The notes: generated from the sequence alone by a model not told the origin. A stretch of DNA of 64,000 nt from Daejeonella lutea (GCF_900168015.1 NZ_FUYR01000001.1:866943-930942); one strand, 5' to 3'; numbered from the stretch's first letter, positions 16,591 to 24,717 are shown. Numbers and translations: made by a program.

Positions 16591-16940
16591 AACCCCTCAG
16601 TCAGCTGAAGAAGCTGACAGCTCCCCTTCAAATAAGGGGAGCGCGAGCGTACACAACGCGGGCTACAGGCCAGCATATTTACATTAGCACCACTAGGTAC
16701 GTTTCTTAAGCATCAGCACATTATCTCCGTTCACCGTTCTTCCGTCTCGCAATTGCGGGAGTGCGGCACCTACAGGCCAGGCCAAAGCACTGACTTTAAT
16801 AGCATCAGGTGCAGCGGTGGGGTTTACTCAGCACTTTTATTTGTTTTTAATGGAATTCGTGGTCTCCCTCCGGTTGGCATTGCATACTTTTTGACCAAAA
16901 GCAAAAAGTGTGTGCACTTGCGCCGGCATGAGGCGCGATT
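16591..16940 (+). repeat. Dispersed non-coding repeat, full copy 2
   Basis: Fills most of the 438-bp spacer 16510-16947. Starts CCCCTCAGTCAGCTGAAG with hairpin CTCCCCTTcaaatAAGGGGAG, and ends GCCGGCATGAGGCG just before the stop codon of the minus-strand gene at 16948. It matches 18861-19201 piecewise in the same order: hairpin head, GCTTCTTRAGC plus CAGCAC, a GGCCAAAGCA block, an A/G-rich hairpin tail and GGCATGAGGCG. Frames through it (for example 16753-17130) look spurious. Confidence 0.75.
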
Positions 16941-16947
16941 AATGGTG

Positions 16948-18450
16948 TTATTTACCTTTCCCTCCAGATACCTCAACCAAATCCGACAGAAACGCCAAAC
17001 TGCCAACCGGTTTTGCAGAACTCTTAGACCTGTTGGCAAAGACCGATTTGTAATACTGAGATATAAAACTTTTTGCCTCAGGATCATTGGAATGCGACAA
17101 ACTAAAAAGATTCTGGAAAACTGTCCTTAAAGTCGGATCAAATGCCCCCCAAATCGGATAACCCCCTAAGGGCATTGAGTCATTCATACCATACGGCGTG
17201 TAACCTTCCATTCTCCTGCCGGTCTGGTGTGCATAGGCAACCCGGTACCAGCCATTATCTCCGCTCCAGAAATTGGTAAATAAAGGGGATGTTGTGCTCT
17301 TATTCCAGATCTTCTGAATGATTTGGTTGGCATAGGCCTGGCGAAGGGCGACGGGGTCAAAAGCTGGATTAGTATAACCCCACACCTTTTTGATATTTTC
17401 GTGGTTCCTGACAAACGTTTCGAAAGCAGGGACCAATCTTCTTGCATGACTAATGTCCCAGGATACGTCGTCCGATAGATAAGTGCTATCCCATTTAACC
17501 CGGGTGATCATCTTCCATTCTCCGGCGGCGTCTTGTTCCCAGGTGACGGGTGCTTCAGGACCAGCGTATTTAGCATACCTGTTGTCAAAATGGTTCTTCC
17601 AAAAGCCTTTATCTATTTCAGCCCTGTTGCCAGCAGGAGATGTTGTGATGTAGCTCCTTGCAACAAAGAGATCAAATATTTTTGCAATACCCTCCTTCTG
17701 AGTTTGCAGATCAGCCCAGGCCTTTTGTCCATCTTCAGCTGCAGGCTTCACTCCTGCCAGGTGGAGTTCAGACAGATCCGAAAGAACCGTTAAAAACCAC
17801 AGATCTCTGTCCGAAAAATAATGACCTGCACTCGCATCTTTCATATCGGCAGCGGTCCGCGGAAGCCGGTTATCAACCGACTTAAAATAGTTTGGGGTAA
17901 ACCAACGGTCTAACTGGACCGAAATGGTATTGAATGTGTTCGCTACGAAAGTCTTTTCTGCCGGAGTTTGCTTACGCAGTGGAATATTTTCCGTAATATT
18001 CGTAGCCAGGGCCCCTAACAAACCCAGGAACTGCACGCTGCAAAGAGGTACCTCCTTACCAAGCAGTCCGTATGCTGTACATATACTCCCTCCTGTGCAG
18101 ATCCAGCCGGCGCTATTGTCGGGGGCTATCGGTTTTAATTGGGAAAAAACCGGGCTTAACAGATCGACAAGCTCGGCCATTTGTTTTGTATCCTTGCACC
18201 TGCGGGTCATCTCTACAAAGGATTGCAGTCCGGCAATCTGAGCGTCGTATAGGATATAGACATCACCTTGCTCAAATAATCTCTTTTTAATTTCCCCGGC
18301 GAAATAGTCGCGATAATAGTTGTCCCATGAATAGATTACTTCATCATGGATGTTGCCTTTTTTAGAGAAGTCAAACTTAGTTTGGGAAGAAGTGGGGTTT
18401 ATTAGGGTGATGAGAAGGGTTATAAGAAGTAAAAGGGTTTTTGCTTTCAT
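16948..18450 (-). CDS. Secreted protein of unknown function, 500 aa
   Basis: I do not recognise a family. A clear signal peptide (1-22, hydrophobic LLLLITLLITLINPTSS) implies export; no lipobox Cys. The mature part is rich in Trp and helix-forming residues and has blocks that look conserved-domain like: IYSWDNYYRDYFAGEIKKRL (about 39-58), SAGWICTGGSICTAYGLLGK (about 118-137), SDRDLWFLTVLSDLSELHLA (about 213-232) and NFWSGDNGWYRVAYAHQTGR (about 396-415). The helix-rich pattern would suit an alpha/alpha toroid such as those of glycoside hydrolases or lyases, but no catalytic motif can be named. It is monocistronic and flanked on both sides by the dispersed repeat family. Confidence 0.75.
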   Translation of the reverse strand: MKAKTLLLLITLLITLINPTSSQTKFDFSKKGNIHDEVIYSWDNYYRDYFAGEIKKRLFEQGDVYILYDAQIAGLQSFVEMTRRCKDTKQMAELVDLLSPVFSQLKPIAPDNSAGWICTGGSICTAYGLLGKEVPLCSVQFLGLLGALATNITENIPLRKQTPAEKTFVANTFNTISVQLDRWFTPNYFKSVDNRLPRTAADMKDASAGHYFSDRDLWFLTVLSDLSELHLAGVKPAAEDGQKAWADLQTQKEGIAKIFDLFVARSYITTSPAGNRAEIDKGFWKNHFDNRYAKYAGPEAPVTWEQDAAGEWKMITRVKWDSTYLSDDVSWDISHARRLVPAFETFVRNHENIKKVWGYTNPAFDPVALRQAYANQIIQKIWNKSTTSPLFTNFWSGDNGWYRVAYAHQTGRRMEGYTPYGMNDSMPLGGYPIWGAFDPTLRTVFQNLFSLSHSNDPEAKSFISQYYKSVFANRSKSSAKPVGSLAFLSDLVEVSGGKGK

Positions 18451-18526
18451 GGTGTGAAGGAGACGGTATTTTTGTTACGGGTGAAAGGTATTAATTCGAA
18501 GATAACAATTTTCATTACTCCCCGCT

Positions 18527-18602
18527 CGTGCCGCGGGAAGGGCACTTACTTTTTTCTTCAGGAAAAAAAGTAAGCAAAAATCCCGCGCCTGCCCGATTTT
18601 TG
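18527..18602 (-). repeat. Inverted partial copy of the dispersed repeat tail
   Basis: Contains hairpin CTTACTTTTTTCTTCAGGAAAAAAAGTAAG. Its reverse complement aligns with the tail of the repeat at about 19130-19201 (TTTTTGCTTACTTTT, GAAAAGTAAGTGCC, then a GC-rich block ending in a CCGC end), so the two form an imperfect inverted pair of about 75 bp around an otherwise empty 520-bp stretch. Confidence 0.7.
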
Positions 18603-18860
18603 TTGTAAATCCACATTTTAGCCCCAAGGCGCAATGCAAGCCGTGTTAATGTTAGCACAAGTATGAATGTCAGTACACCACTTCCGCATTACTTAAATGG
18701 TTGGTAAATTTTGAAAAGTTGTTCAGGGGCTAAAACGCGCCTTTACTGCCAAAACTCAGGAGGGCGAGTTCTGCAACTTGCAGAGATGAAAGATTAATTA
18801 ACGGCAGCTACCTATCGTACCTAACGACAAGCACGAAAACAAGCGAAATGTAATTATATG

Positions 18861-19201
18861 GGGACCGACCCTTCAGTCCAGCAATAAGCGGGACAGCTCC
18901 CCTTGAAAAAAGGGGAGCGCGAGACGTACACATCGTACCTATCGTACACATCGACTTCAATAGATTAGTAGCACGTCGTTTGCCCGCAGGCCGCAGGCCG
19001 GCCCCTCTACACCAGCTAAACGGTGTGTACGCTTCTTGAGCCCAAGCACTGAATCCCCGTTCAGCTTTCTTTCGCATCGGCTGGTGCGGCAAGCATTAGC
19101 CAAGCCAAAGCAGTGCCTTCAACAGCAGCAGGCGCAGCGACGGCTTTTTGCTTACTTTTCAGCTGAAGGAAAAGTAAGTGCCAGTCCGCAGGCATGAGGC
19201 G
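18861..19201 (+). repeat. Dispersed non-coding repeat, full copy 3
   Basis: Head hairpin CTCCCCTTgaaaaaAGGGGAG followed by CGCGAGACGTACAC, then GCTTCTTGAGCCCAAGCAC, AAGCCAAAGCAGTGCC, hairpin GCTTACTTTTcagctgaagGAAAAGTAAG and GGCATGAGGCGG. Same order as at 16591-16940. It ends 8 bp before the stop codon of the NamZ-like gene at 19210. The ORF 18808-19092 across it has no protein-like character. Confidence 0.78.
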
Positions 19202-19209
19202 GAAAGTTA

Positions 19210-20424
19210 TTAATTATACAACAAATACTTCTTCCTCATCTCTTTATACTGACTCAACCCTGGCTCCCAACTCGCTCTAATCTCAGCTTCTGATTTACCA
19301 TCAATAATCTGCTGTCTGAATAACCCCGATCCTATCTGGATCTCAATATTATTCATTTGATTGCTCAGCTTAGAGTCGAAGAACTTCTCTTTGTAAGGAT
19401 GCGCTTTGTACAGCTCCATGATAAAACCGAGGTTTATCTGCTTTTTCCGTCTCAATTCTTCCACATCGTAATTGCGGAGGTCAAGTCCGTAGCAAACCTG
19501 GTTCATAAAAAGTGGCGTTTCTGCCATCCCTTTAATGCTCACCGGGGTATAATTAAATTCGTATTTTCCTTTTAACTCCGGACTACCTAATACCGTGAAA
19601 GGAAATTTAGTACCACGTCCCAGATTGATATAAGTTCCTTCAAACATGCAGGTAGAAGGATAGAGTAAAATTGCCTGCTGCGTATTTAAGTTAGGTGAAG
19701 GTGCAACTGGTAGTACATACGGCATATCATGATGGTAGTTCGCATTTTTTACGATTTTCAACTTACATTTCACTCCATTTGTCAACCAGCCCTGTCCATT
19801 TGCCATTTGCGCAAATTCGGCTACCGTGAGGCCATGCGACATCGGGATTGGGAACATGCCGATTCCTGATTTATATTTCATATCGAGAACCGCACCGTCA
19901 ACAAGGTAGCCATTCGGATTGGGGCGGTCAAGGATCAGCATTTCTTTATCATTTTCATGACAAACCTCCATCAGGCGGCTTAAAGCATTGATATTTGTAT
20001 AAAAACGCACGCCAACATCTTGCAGGTCGTATACCATCACATCCACATCAGCCATGTCCTCTTTAGACGGTTTATTCTTTTTGCCATATAAAGAGATCAC
20101 AGGAATGCCTGATTTTGCATCAATCTCATCTTCCACATGTGCACCAGCACTCGCGTTGCCGCGGAAGCCATGCTCCGGACCGAAAACTTTAACGACATTT
20201 ATCCCCAACTTTTGCAGACTGTCGACCAAATGGGTCTTGCCTATGATAGAAGTCGGGTTTGCCATAATAGCTACCCGCTTTCCTTTTAAGTATGGTACGT
20301 ATTCCTCTGTTCGCTCAGCACCCGTTTTAATGGTAGTTCCTGAATTAGAGGATGATGAGATTTGAGATTTGGTTGAAGAACAGCTCAGAGTTAAGGCTGC
20401 GAGGAAGATGATTAAAAGTCTCAT
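19210..20424 (-). CDS. Exo-beta-N-acetylmuramidase family lipoprotein (DUF1343, NamZ-like, GH171)
   Basis: A 404-aa protein with a lipoprotein signal (LLIIFLAALTLSC, Cys15), so it is anchored to a membrane facing the periplasm. The body is DUF1343: KRVAIMANPTSIIGKTHLVD (about 49-68), VKVFGPEHGFRGNASAGAHV (about 78-97), DVMVYDLQDVGVRFYTNINA and LDRPNPNGYLVDGAVLD. In Bacteroidota, DUF1343 was renamed NamZ/GH171, which cuts terminal N-acetylmuramic acid from peptidoglycan fragments. The conserved Glu-His in GPEHGFRG and the long C-terminal domain are present, so activity is expected. Monocistronic; role in muropeptide recovery is inferred. Confidence 0.87.
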   Translation of the reverse strand: MRLLIIFLAALTLSCSSTKSQISSSSNSGTTIKTGAERTEEYVPYLKGKRVAIMANPTSIIGKTHLVDSLQKLGINVVKVFGPEHGFRGNASAGAHVEDEIDAKSGIPVISLYGKKNKPSKEDMADVDVMVYDLQDVGVRFYTNINALSRLMEVCHENDKEMLILDRPNPNGYLVDGAVLDMKYKSGIGMFPIPMSHGLTVAEFAQMANGQGWLTNGVKCKLKIVKNANYHHDMPYVLPVAPSPNLNTQQAILLYPSTCMFEGTYINLGRGTKFPFTVLGSPELKGKYEFNYTPVSIKGMAETPLFMNQVCYGLDLRNYDVEELRRKKQINLGFIMELYKAHPYKEKFFDSKLSNQMNNIEIQIGSGLFRQQIIDGKSEAEIRASWEPGLSQYKEMRKKYLLYN

Positions 20425-20799
20425 GTTTGGATATTTTTGTGACTAAGGTAATAGTTTGGGCGGACAAAATGCTAAAACCCGCAAAAAACCCGCATAACTA
20501 AATGTCCTTGGGCCAGCTTTATTTTAACACATTAATAACACTGAGACCACACAGAGATAACACTGAGATCACACTGAGATAGGGCTACCATTCCATTGCA
20601 TATCTTCGGGGAAAAGACCTGCGTTAAACTGCGGGAATTTCCCCTTCAACCTTAATTCTGCGGGTTTATGCTACGCGCACCGCCAAGCACCGCCATTTTC
20701 CGCCAAACACTGCCAAAATTTCGATTGCCATCAAGCCTGGTTTATCTTTACATAAAACCAGGTACCGGTATTGTGATTAATAAAAAATGACTGCCTATG
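20425..20799. other. Non-coding spacer with short direct repeats
   Basis: No gene recognised. At 20537-20581 the string ACACTGAGA recurs with variants (three copies), and at 20689-20720 a CACCGCCAA-type 10-bp period is visible. Both look like degenerate microsatellites. Confidence 0.5.
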
Positions 20800-20915
20800 G
20801 AGAAATGAAAAATGAATCATGAGGAATGAAGTTGGAAGTCTGAGACGGCCACCTATCGCGTGTAGCCACGTGCACTAGGATATCTGTCCACTCTCCACTT
20901 TCTACTCTCAATTAA
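20800..20915. repeat. Heptamer-arm element B
   Basis: Left arm of seven 7-bp units all starting GA (GAGAAAT, GAAAAAT, GAATCAT, GAGGAAT, GAAGTTG, GAAGTCT, GAGACGG; 20800-20848) and right arm of pyrimidine-rich complementary-type units (CCACTCT, CCACTTT, CTACTCT, CAATTAA; 20888-20915), 39 bp apart. Confidence 0.75.
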
Positions 20916-21324
20916 CCGCAATAGCGGACGAAAGCTTACTGTTGCTTTAAACACTACGACTGGTGCATTACAGTTATTGGGTTCTAATCCCGAATGGTGC
21001 CGTTAGTAAGGTGAGGTCCGACCCGGATGGACAGTACACCGAACGCGAAATAGGCGGTAAGTATGAAGACTCTGCTAAAAATTATTTTTCTTCCCCCGCC
21101 ATAACTTTAGTGAAGGCGGCAAGCATCAGGTATAAGTCTCAAGATTTCTGCACACCAACCGGAGCGAAATAAGAGGTGGTAACAGCGCCCTGACCGCGGA
21201 CAATTCATTTCTCGTCCGCTTTGTGGAAGCTCATATCGCGCAGCTCGTAGCTCGTAACTGAAAAGAGCAAGTTTCGGGTTTCACGTTACCATGCTCCTAC
21301 TGATCTTTAAATAAATTATCCGTA
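20916..21324. other. Non-coding spacer upstream of 2OG oxygenase gene
   Basis: A 69-codon frame at 20963-21172 exists, but has no family resemblance and no ribosome site that I can support. The piece CCGCCATAACTTTAGTGAAGGCGG is a hairpin. Nothing else is called. Confidence 0.45.
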
Positions 21325-22029
21325 ATGAAAGAAAAAATCGCATCAGAGGACTGGCAAGGCATCAGGGATCAAATGAATGAAAAAGGCTATGCTATCATCT
21401 CCCGATTCTTACCGGACGAGCTGTGTCAGGAACTGATCTCATATTACAGTAATCAAAATATCTTTCGCAAGACTGTCGTGATGGAGCGTTACCGCTTTGG
21501 CCTGGGTGAATATAAATACTTCAATTACCCGCTTCCGGGCTTGATCCAGGATATCAGGGAACATGTATATCCTTACCTCGCTCCCATTGCAAACTCCTGG
21601 ATGAAGGTGCTGAATATAGCTACCATCTTCCCTGCAGCACACACAGAACTGTTGAAAGAATGCCGCGCAAATAACCAGTTAAAAGCGACTGTTCTGATCC
21701 TGAAGTATGGTGCGGGCGGATACAATACCCTGCATCAGGACCTCTACGGCGAAGTCTATTTCCCAATCCAGGCTGTAGTTTTTCTTAACGAACCCGGCAA
21801 GGATTATACCGGCGGAGAATTTGTACTCACACAGCAAACACCCCGGGCTCAATCAAAAGCTATAGTTTTGACTCCAAAAAAGGGAGATATGCTGATCTTT
21901 ACAACGAACTTCCGGCCGGTAAAAGGATCCAAGGGCTATTACAGGGTAAACATGAAACATGGGGTGAGTGAAGTCCACACCGGCGAACGGTATACAATGG
22001 GAATAATATTTCATGATGCGGTCAGTTAA
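21325..22029 (+). CDS. 2-oxoglutarate/Fe(II) oxygenase (proline-hydroxylase-like fold)
   Basis: A 234-aa cytosolic dioxygenase. The iron triad is visible as His137-x-Asp139 in NTLHQDLYGEVYFP and His212 in RVNMKHGVSEVHTG, with Arg222 in ERYTMGIIFHDA as 2-oxoglutarate anchor. The double-stranded beta-helix segment LNEPGKDYTGGEFVLTQQ lies between. Family knowledge: such proteins hydroxylate proteins or small molecules, or repair nucleic acids. Three bp separate it from the Ada-type gene, which overlaps an alkB-like gene, so it is the first gene of a probable alkylation-repair operon. Confidence 0.88.
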   Translation: MKEKIASEDWQGIRDQMNEKGYAIISRFLPDELCQELISYYSNQNIFRKTVVMERYRFGLGEYKYFNYPLPGLIQDIREHVYPYLAPIANSWMKVLNIATIFPAAHTELLKECRANNQLKATVLILKYGAGGYNTLHQDLYGEVYFPIQAVVFLNEPGKDYTGGEFVLTQQTPRAQSKAIVLTPKKGDMLIFTTNFRPVKGSKGYYRVNMKHGVSEVHTGERYTMGIIFHDAVS

Positions 22030-22032
22030 CAT

Positions 22033-22281
22033 ATGATACATCACATTGATTTAAGCAGTGCGGAATTAATGCGATTGATCCGGGATACAAAAATCACGCT
22101 TGGCGGGAACCAGAAATTAAAAATATTCGGCACCTTGCATTGTAAATCCGGCAAACGGATGAAACCCGAAAACAGGGTTTTCTTTGCATCGCAAAGCCAG
22201 GCAATTAACGCAGGTTACCGTCCCTGCGGAAATTGTATGAAAACAGCTTATCAAAAATGGATCTCTTCAACAATGAAATAG
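22033..22281 (+). CDS. Stand-alone Ada-type metal-binding domain protein
   Basis: An 82-aa protein that resembles only the zinc domain of the Ada alkyl-DNA regulator. The diagnostic region runs GTLHCKSGKRMKPENRVFF (about 33-51), then SQAINAGYRPCGNCMKTAY (about 55-73). Cys37, Cys65 and Cys68 fit three zinc ligands; the second Cys of Ada (C42 in E. coli) is absent, Lys41/Arg42 occupying that place, so zinc would need another ligand, possibly His36. No methyltransferase or AraC domain is attached. It lies between two Fe/2OG oxygenase genes, overlapping the next by 25 bp. Confidence 0.82.
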   Translation: MIHHIDLSSAELMRLIRDTKITLGGNQKLKIFGTLHCKSGKRMKPENRVFFASQSQAINAGYRPCGNCMKTAYQKWISSTMK

Positions 22282-22892
22282 CGTCACCTGATAAAAATCT
22301 GCTGCCAGTGGATGGTATAGTGAATTATTACGGCAGGCTGTTTGACCGGCGGCAGGCAGATCATTATTACGAAACCTTACTGAATAATATCGAATGGAAA
22401 AACGATCAGGCGGTAATCTACGGAAAGCTGATCATTACCAAAAGAAAAGTTGCCTGGTATGGGGATCGTAATTTTGAATATACATACTCGAACACCACCA
22501 AGCAGGCACTCCCCTGGACTAACGAACTGTTGGAATTAAAAGCAGTCGCCGAGGAAAAGAGCGGCGAACACTTCAATTCCTGCCTCCTCAACTTATATCA
22601 TAATGGTGATGTGGGGATGGCCTGGCACAGCGACGCGGAAAAAGACCTGCAAAAGAATGGCGCCATAGGCTCCCTGAGCTTCGGCGCCGAACGTAAATTC
22701 GCTTTCAAGCATAAGGAATCTAAAGAAACAGTCTCCCTCATTCTAGAGCATGGGAGTTTGCTGGTGATGAAAGGAACAACCCAAAGCCATTGGCTGCACA
22801 GGCTGCCGCCAAGCAAACTTATTACAAGGCCCAGAGTGAATTTAACTTTCAGGACGATTGTTGAGGTTGGAGGTAAGAAGTCGGAGGTCTGA
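22257..22892 (+). CDS. AlkB-family Fe(II)/2-oxoglutarate dioxygenase
   Basis: A 211-aa DNA/RNA oxidative dealkylase from the ATG at 22257 (MDLFNNEIAS); the longer frame to 22233 adds eight residues of doubtful value. Active-site residues: His124 and Asp126 in GMAWHSDAEKDL, His181 in SHWLHRLPPS, and Arg191/Arg193 in RPRVNLTFR. The NLYHNGDVGMAWHSD motif is the AlkB signature. It oxidises N-alkyl bases such as 1-methyladenine and 3-methylcytosine. The last ten codons (VEVGGKKSEV) are encoded by a 7-bp tandem repeat that continues past the stop codon, so the C-terminal tail is probably a recent extension. Confidence 0.9.
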   Translation: MDLFNNEIASPDKNLLPVDGIVNYYGRLFDRRQADHYYETLLNNIEWKNDQAVIYGKLIITKRKVAWYGDRNFEYTYSNTTKQALPWTNELLELKAVAEEKSGEHFNSCLLNLYHNGDVGMAWHSDAEKDLQKNGAIGSLSFGAERKFAFKHKESKETVSLILEHGSLLVMKGTTQSHWLHRLPPSKLITRPRVNLTFRTIVEVGGKKSEV

Positions 22893-22903
22893 GGTCTGAT
22901 GGA
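22862..22903. repeat. Heptamer tandem repeat C, (TGAGGTC)n, overlapping a gene end
   Basis: Six 7-bp units, TGAGGTT, GGAGGTA, AGAAGTC, GGAGGTC, TGAGGTC, TGATGGA, followed by TTTCCGACA. The stop codon TGA of the AlkB-like gene (22890-22892) is part of the fifth unit. Confidence 0.85.
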
Positions 22904-23133
22904 TTTCCGACACATTGACAATGGATATAGCGTTCAATAGCAGAAGAAACTGATTGCTTGGTACGGCTATCAATACTTCCCCCTACATCAGCCTGGTTTT
23001 GAGAATGTTGAAGATAGGTACCTCGTCATTTTCTTCGCCTAGCCAAACCTGGGGTCAAAACAGGGTTGCGTTGCTTTTTCTGACTGATCCTTCCTCTATC
23101 TTTTATTTCTTTAGGAAATGAAATAATATTACT

Positions 23134-23141
23134 TAGCTTTG
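23134..23141 (+). promoter_or_regulatory. Probable -7 box for the DoxX-like gene
   Basis: TAGCTTTG fits the TAnnTTTG consensus and lies 22 bp before the ATG at 23164. No clear -33 TTTG. Confidence 0.45.
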
Positions 23142-23163
23142 CACTACAAAGTACTTTCGCCAT

Positions 23164-23874
23164 ATGGGATTTTCAGAAAGATTAGAGTCATTACATGCTA
23201 AGACTGTCAGCAACAGATGGATGCGATATTTTACCACCTTTACCCGCTTTGCGCTTATTGCTGGCTTTTTGCCTCCTGGCTGGGTTAAAATTATAGGTGA
23301 GCGATTTACAGACCTGCATAACAACCAGCCCATGGGACATTATCTGGAAGCCTTGCATCATACGGGTTATTACTACACTTTCGTCGGGTATGCGCAGATC
23401 CTGGCTGCTCTGCTCCTGCTCTTCCCCCGTACGGTGGTTTTAGGAGTGCTTATTTACCTGCCGATCATCCTAAACATCTGTATCCTTTCACTGGCTGTGC
23501 GCTTTGAAGGATCGCTGTTGACTGCCCCGGCAATGGTGGTTGCCTGTATCTATCTTTTGTGCTGGAATTATGACCGTATAAAATATATATTGCCCTTCAA
23601 TACTCCGCCGACTGTTCCAGTAGTTCAGAATAACAAATTCCCAATCAAGTTTTTTGCCAGCATTTTCCTAACCTTTATACTGTTTGTTTATACGATTACA
23701 CATATGTATGATATTCTGCCGCGCAATACGCAGAATGACTGTGTAACCCAATGTGACGATAGTGAAAATCCGGCAGCCTGCCAGGAGTTTTGTAAAGAAA
23801 TACATACCGACGGTAAAGATCTGGATGAAAGTTTGGATAGGTATTTTAGAAAACTTGAAGGGAAGAAGCAGTAG
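23164..23874 (+). CDS. DoxX-like membrane protein with Cys-rich tail
   Basis: A 236-aa protein with four or five membrane helices (about 25-42, 73-91, 94-115, 120-138, 160-182) and DoxX-type wording FARFALIAGFLPPGWVKIIGERF-like (here RFALIAGFLPPGWVKIIGER) plus GHYLEALHHTGYYYTFVGYAQ. The C-terminal tail after the last helix contains four cysteines in DCVTQCDDSENPAACQEFC (about 197-215), an unusual addition that could bind metal or form disulfides on the outside. Function unknown. A methyltransferase gene follows at 57 bp. Confidence 0.8.
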   Translation: MGFSERLESLHAKTVSNRWMRYFTTFTRFALIAGFLPPGWVKIIGERFTDLHNNQPMGHYLEALHHTGYYYTFVGYAQILAALLLLFPRTVVLGVLIYLPIILNICILSLAVRFEGSLLTAPAMVVACIYLLCWNYDRIKYILPFNTPPTVPVVQNNKFPIKFFASIFLTFILFVYTITHMYDILPRNTQNDCVTQCDDSENPAACQEFCKEIHTDGKDLDESLDRYFRKLEGKKQ

Positions 23875-23931
23875 TTTTAACTTTAAAGCGATGATGAGCA
23901 ATTCTAGCAGAAAAGCAAAAGCAAACATTCT

Positions 23932-24600
23932 ATGAAAGATGCGAAAAGAAAGCGGTCAGGTAATAGTAATGATCCGGAGTTCTGGGAATCTGCCTTTGCT
24001 GAAAAGCAAGCAATGTGGGGACTGGAGCCAGCAAAATCTGCGTTAATCGCAAAGGACCTGTTCAAAAAGCAAAACGCTAAAACCGTGCTCGTGCCGGGAA
24101 TTGGCTACGGCCGAAATGCCGAGGAGTTCACGAAAGCTGGAATGCGAGTCACTGGCATAGAAATCTCAGTAACCGCTATAGAGCTCCTGCGTGAGTTTTA
24201 CGGCAGGGATATGACTGTCTACCAGGGTTCAGTTTCTGAGATGCCTTTCGACAAGGTGAAATACGATGGCATATTCTGTTACGCACTGATACACCTGCTC
24301 GGTGAAGATGCAAGACATAAGCTCATTCGGGATTGCTATGATCAGCTTGTCTCCGGCGGCCTGATGATCTTCACAGTCATTCCAAAAACGGCCCCCACGT
24401 ATGGGAAAGGCAAAAAGATCAGCGAAGACCGCTACGAACTGGTAAAAGGTGCTCCCCTTTATTTTTATGACAAGGCTTCAGTGGAGGCGGAATTTGGTGA
24501 ATTCGGATTGCTGGACATTCAGGAAATCTCTGAAAAACCGCCAAAGCACTCCGAGTATGAGGACTTTCCGTTTTTTGTGGTTATTTGCAGGAAAGGTTGA
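23932..24600 (+). CDS. SAM-dependent class I methyltransferase
   Basis: A 222-aa cytosolic enzyme. Motif I reads VLVPGIGYGRNAEEF (about 52-66), followed by acidic motif II RVTGIEISVTAIELL, and motif IV DGIFCYALIHLL. The order and the DPEFWESAFAEKQAMWGLEP start resemble TehB/thiopurine-type methyltransferases. Substrate unknown. Fifty-seven bp after the DoxX-like gene, same strand, and possibly in operon with it. A heptamer repeat starts right after its stop. Confidence 0.86.
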   Translation: MKDAKRKRSGNSNDPEFWESAFAEKQAMWGLEPAKSALIAKDLFKKQNAKTVLVPGIGYGRNAEEFTKAGMRVTGIEISVTAIELLREFYGRDMTVYQGSVSEMPFDKVKYDGIFCYALIHLLGEDARHKLIRDCYDQLVSGGLMIFTVIPKTAPTYGKGKKISEDRYELVKGAPLYFYDKASVEAEFGEFGLLDIQEISEKPPKHSEYEDFPFFVVICRKG

Positions 24601-24663
24601 AAGTTTAAGTGGTAATCGGGTGATCGGCTAATAGTAATGAGTGACCGGTAAATCGGTAATCAG
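24601..24663. repeat. Heptamer tandem repeat D, imperfect
   Basis: Nine approximate 7-bp units (AGTGGTA, ATCGGGT, GATCGGC, TAATAGT, AATGAGT, GACCGGT, AAATCGG, TAATCAG). Starts directly after the methyltransferase stop codon. Same flavour as the 60241-60370 element. Confidence 0.65.
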
Positions 24664-24717
24664 TATGGGCGTAGAAATCATGGTTATTTCAGCTTGAGTC
24701 TGACTTGCAGATAGTTT

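Noticed and set aside
16753-17130. 125-aa ORF in the spacer downstream of the MutS-like gene
   Set aside because: Runs through the dispersed repeat and into the opposite-strand coding region; no family wording.
18808-19092. 94-aa minus-strand ORF
   Set aside because: Lies within the dispersed repeat, composition is not protein-like and the repeat copy at 16591 does not conserve it.
20963-21172. 69-aa ORF in the 900-bp spacer
   Set aside because: No ribosome site that I can defend, no similarity, and adjacent short repeats; retained only as spacer note.
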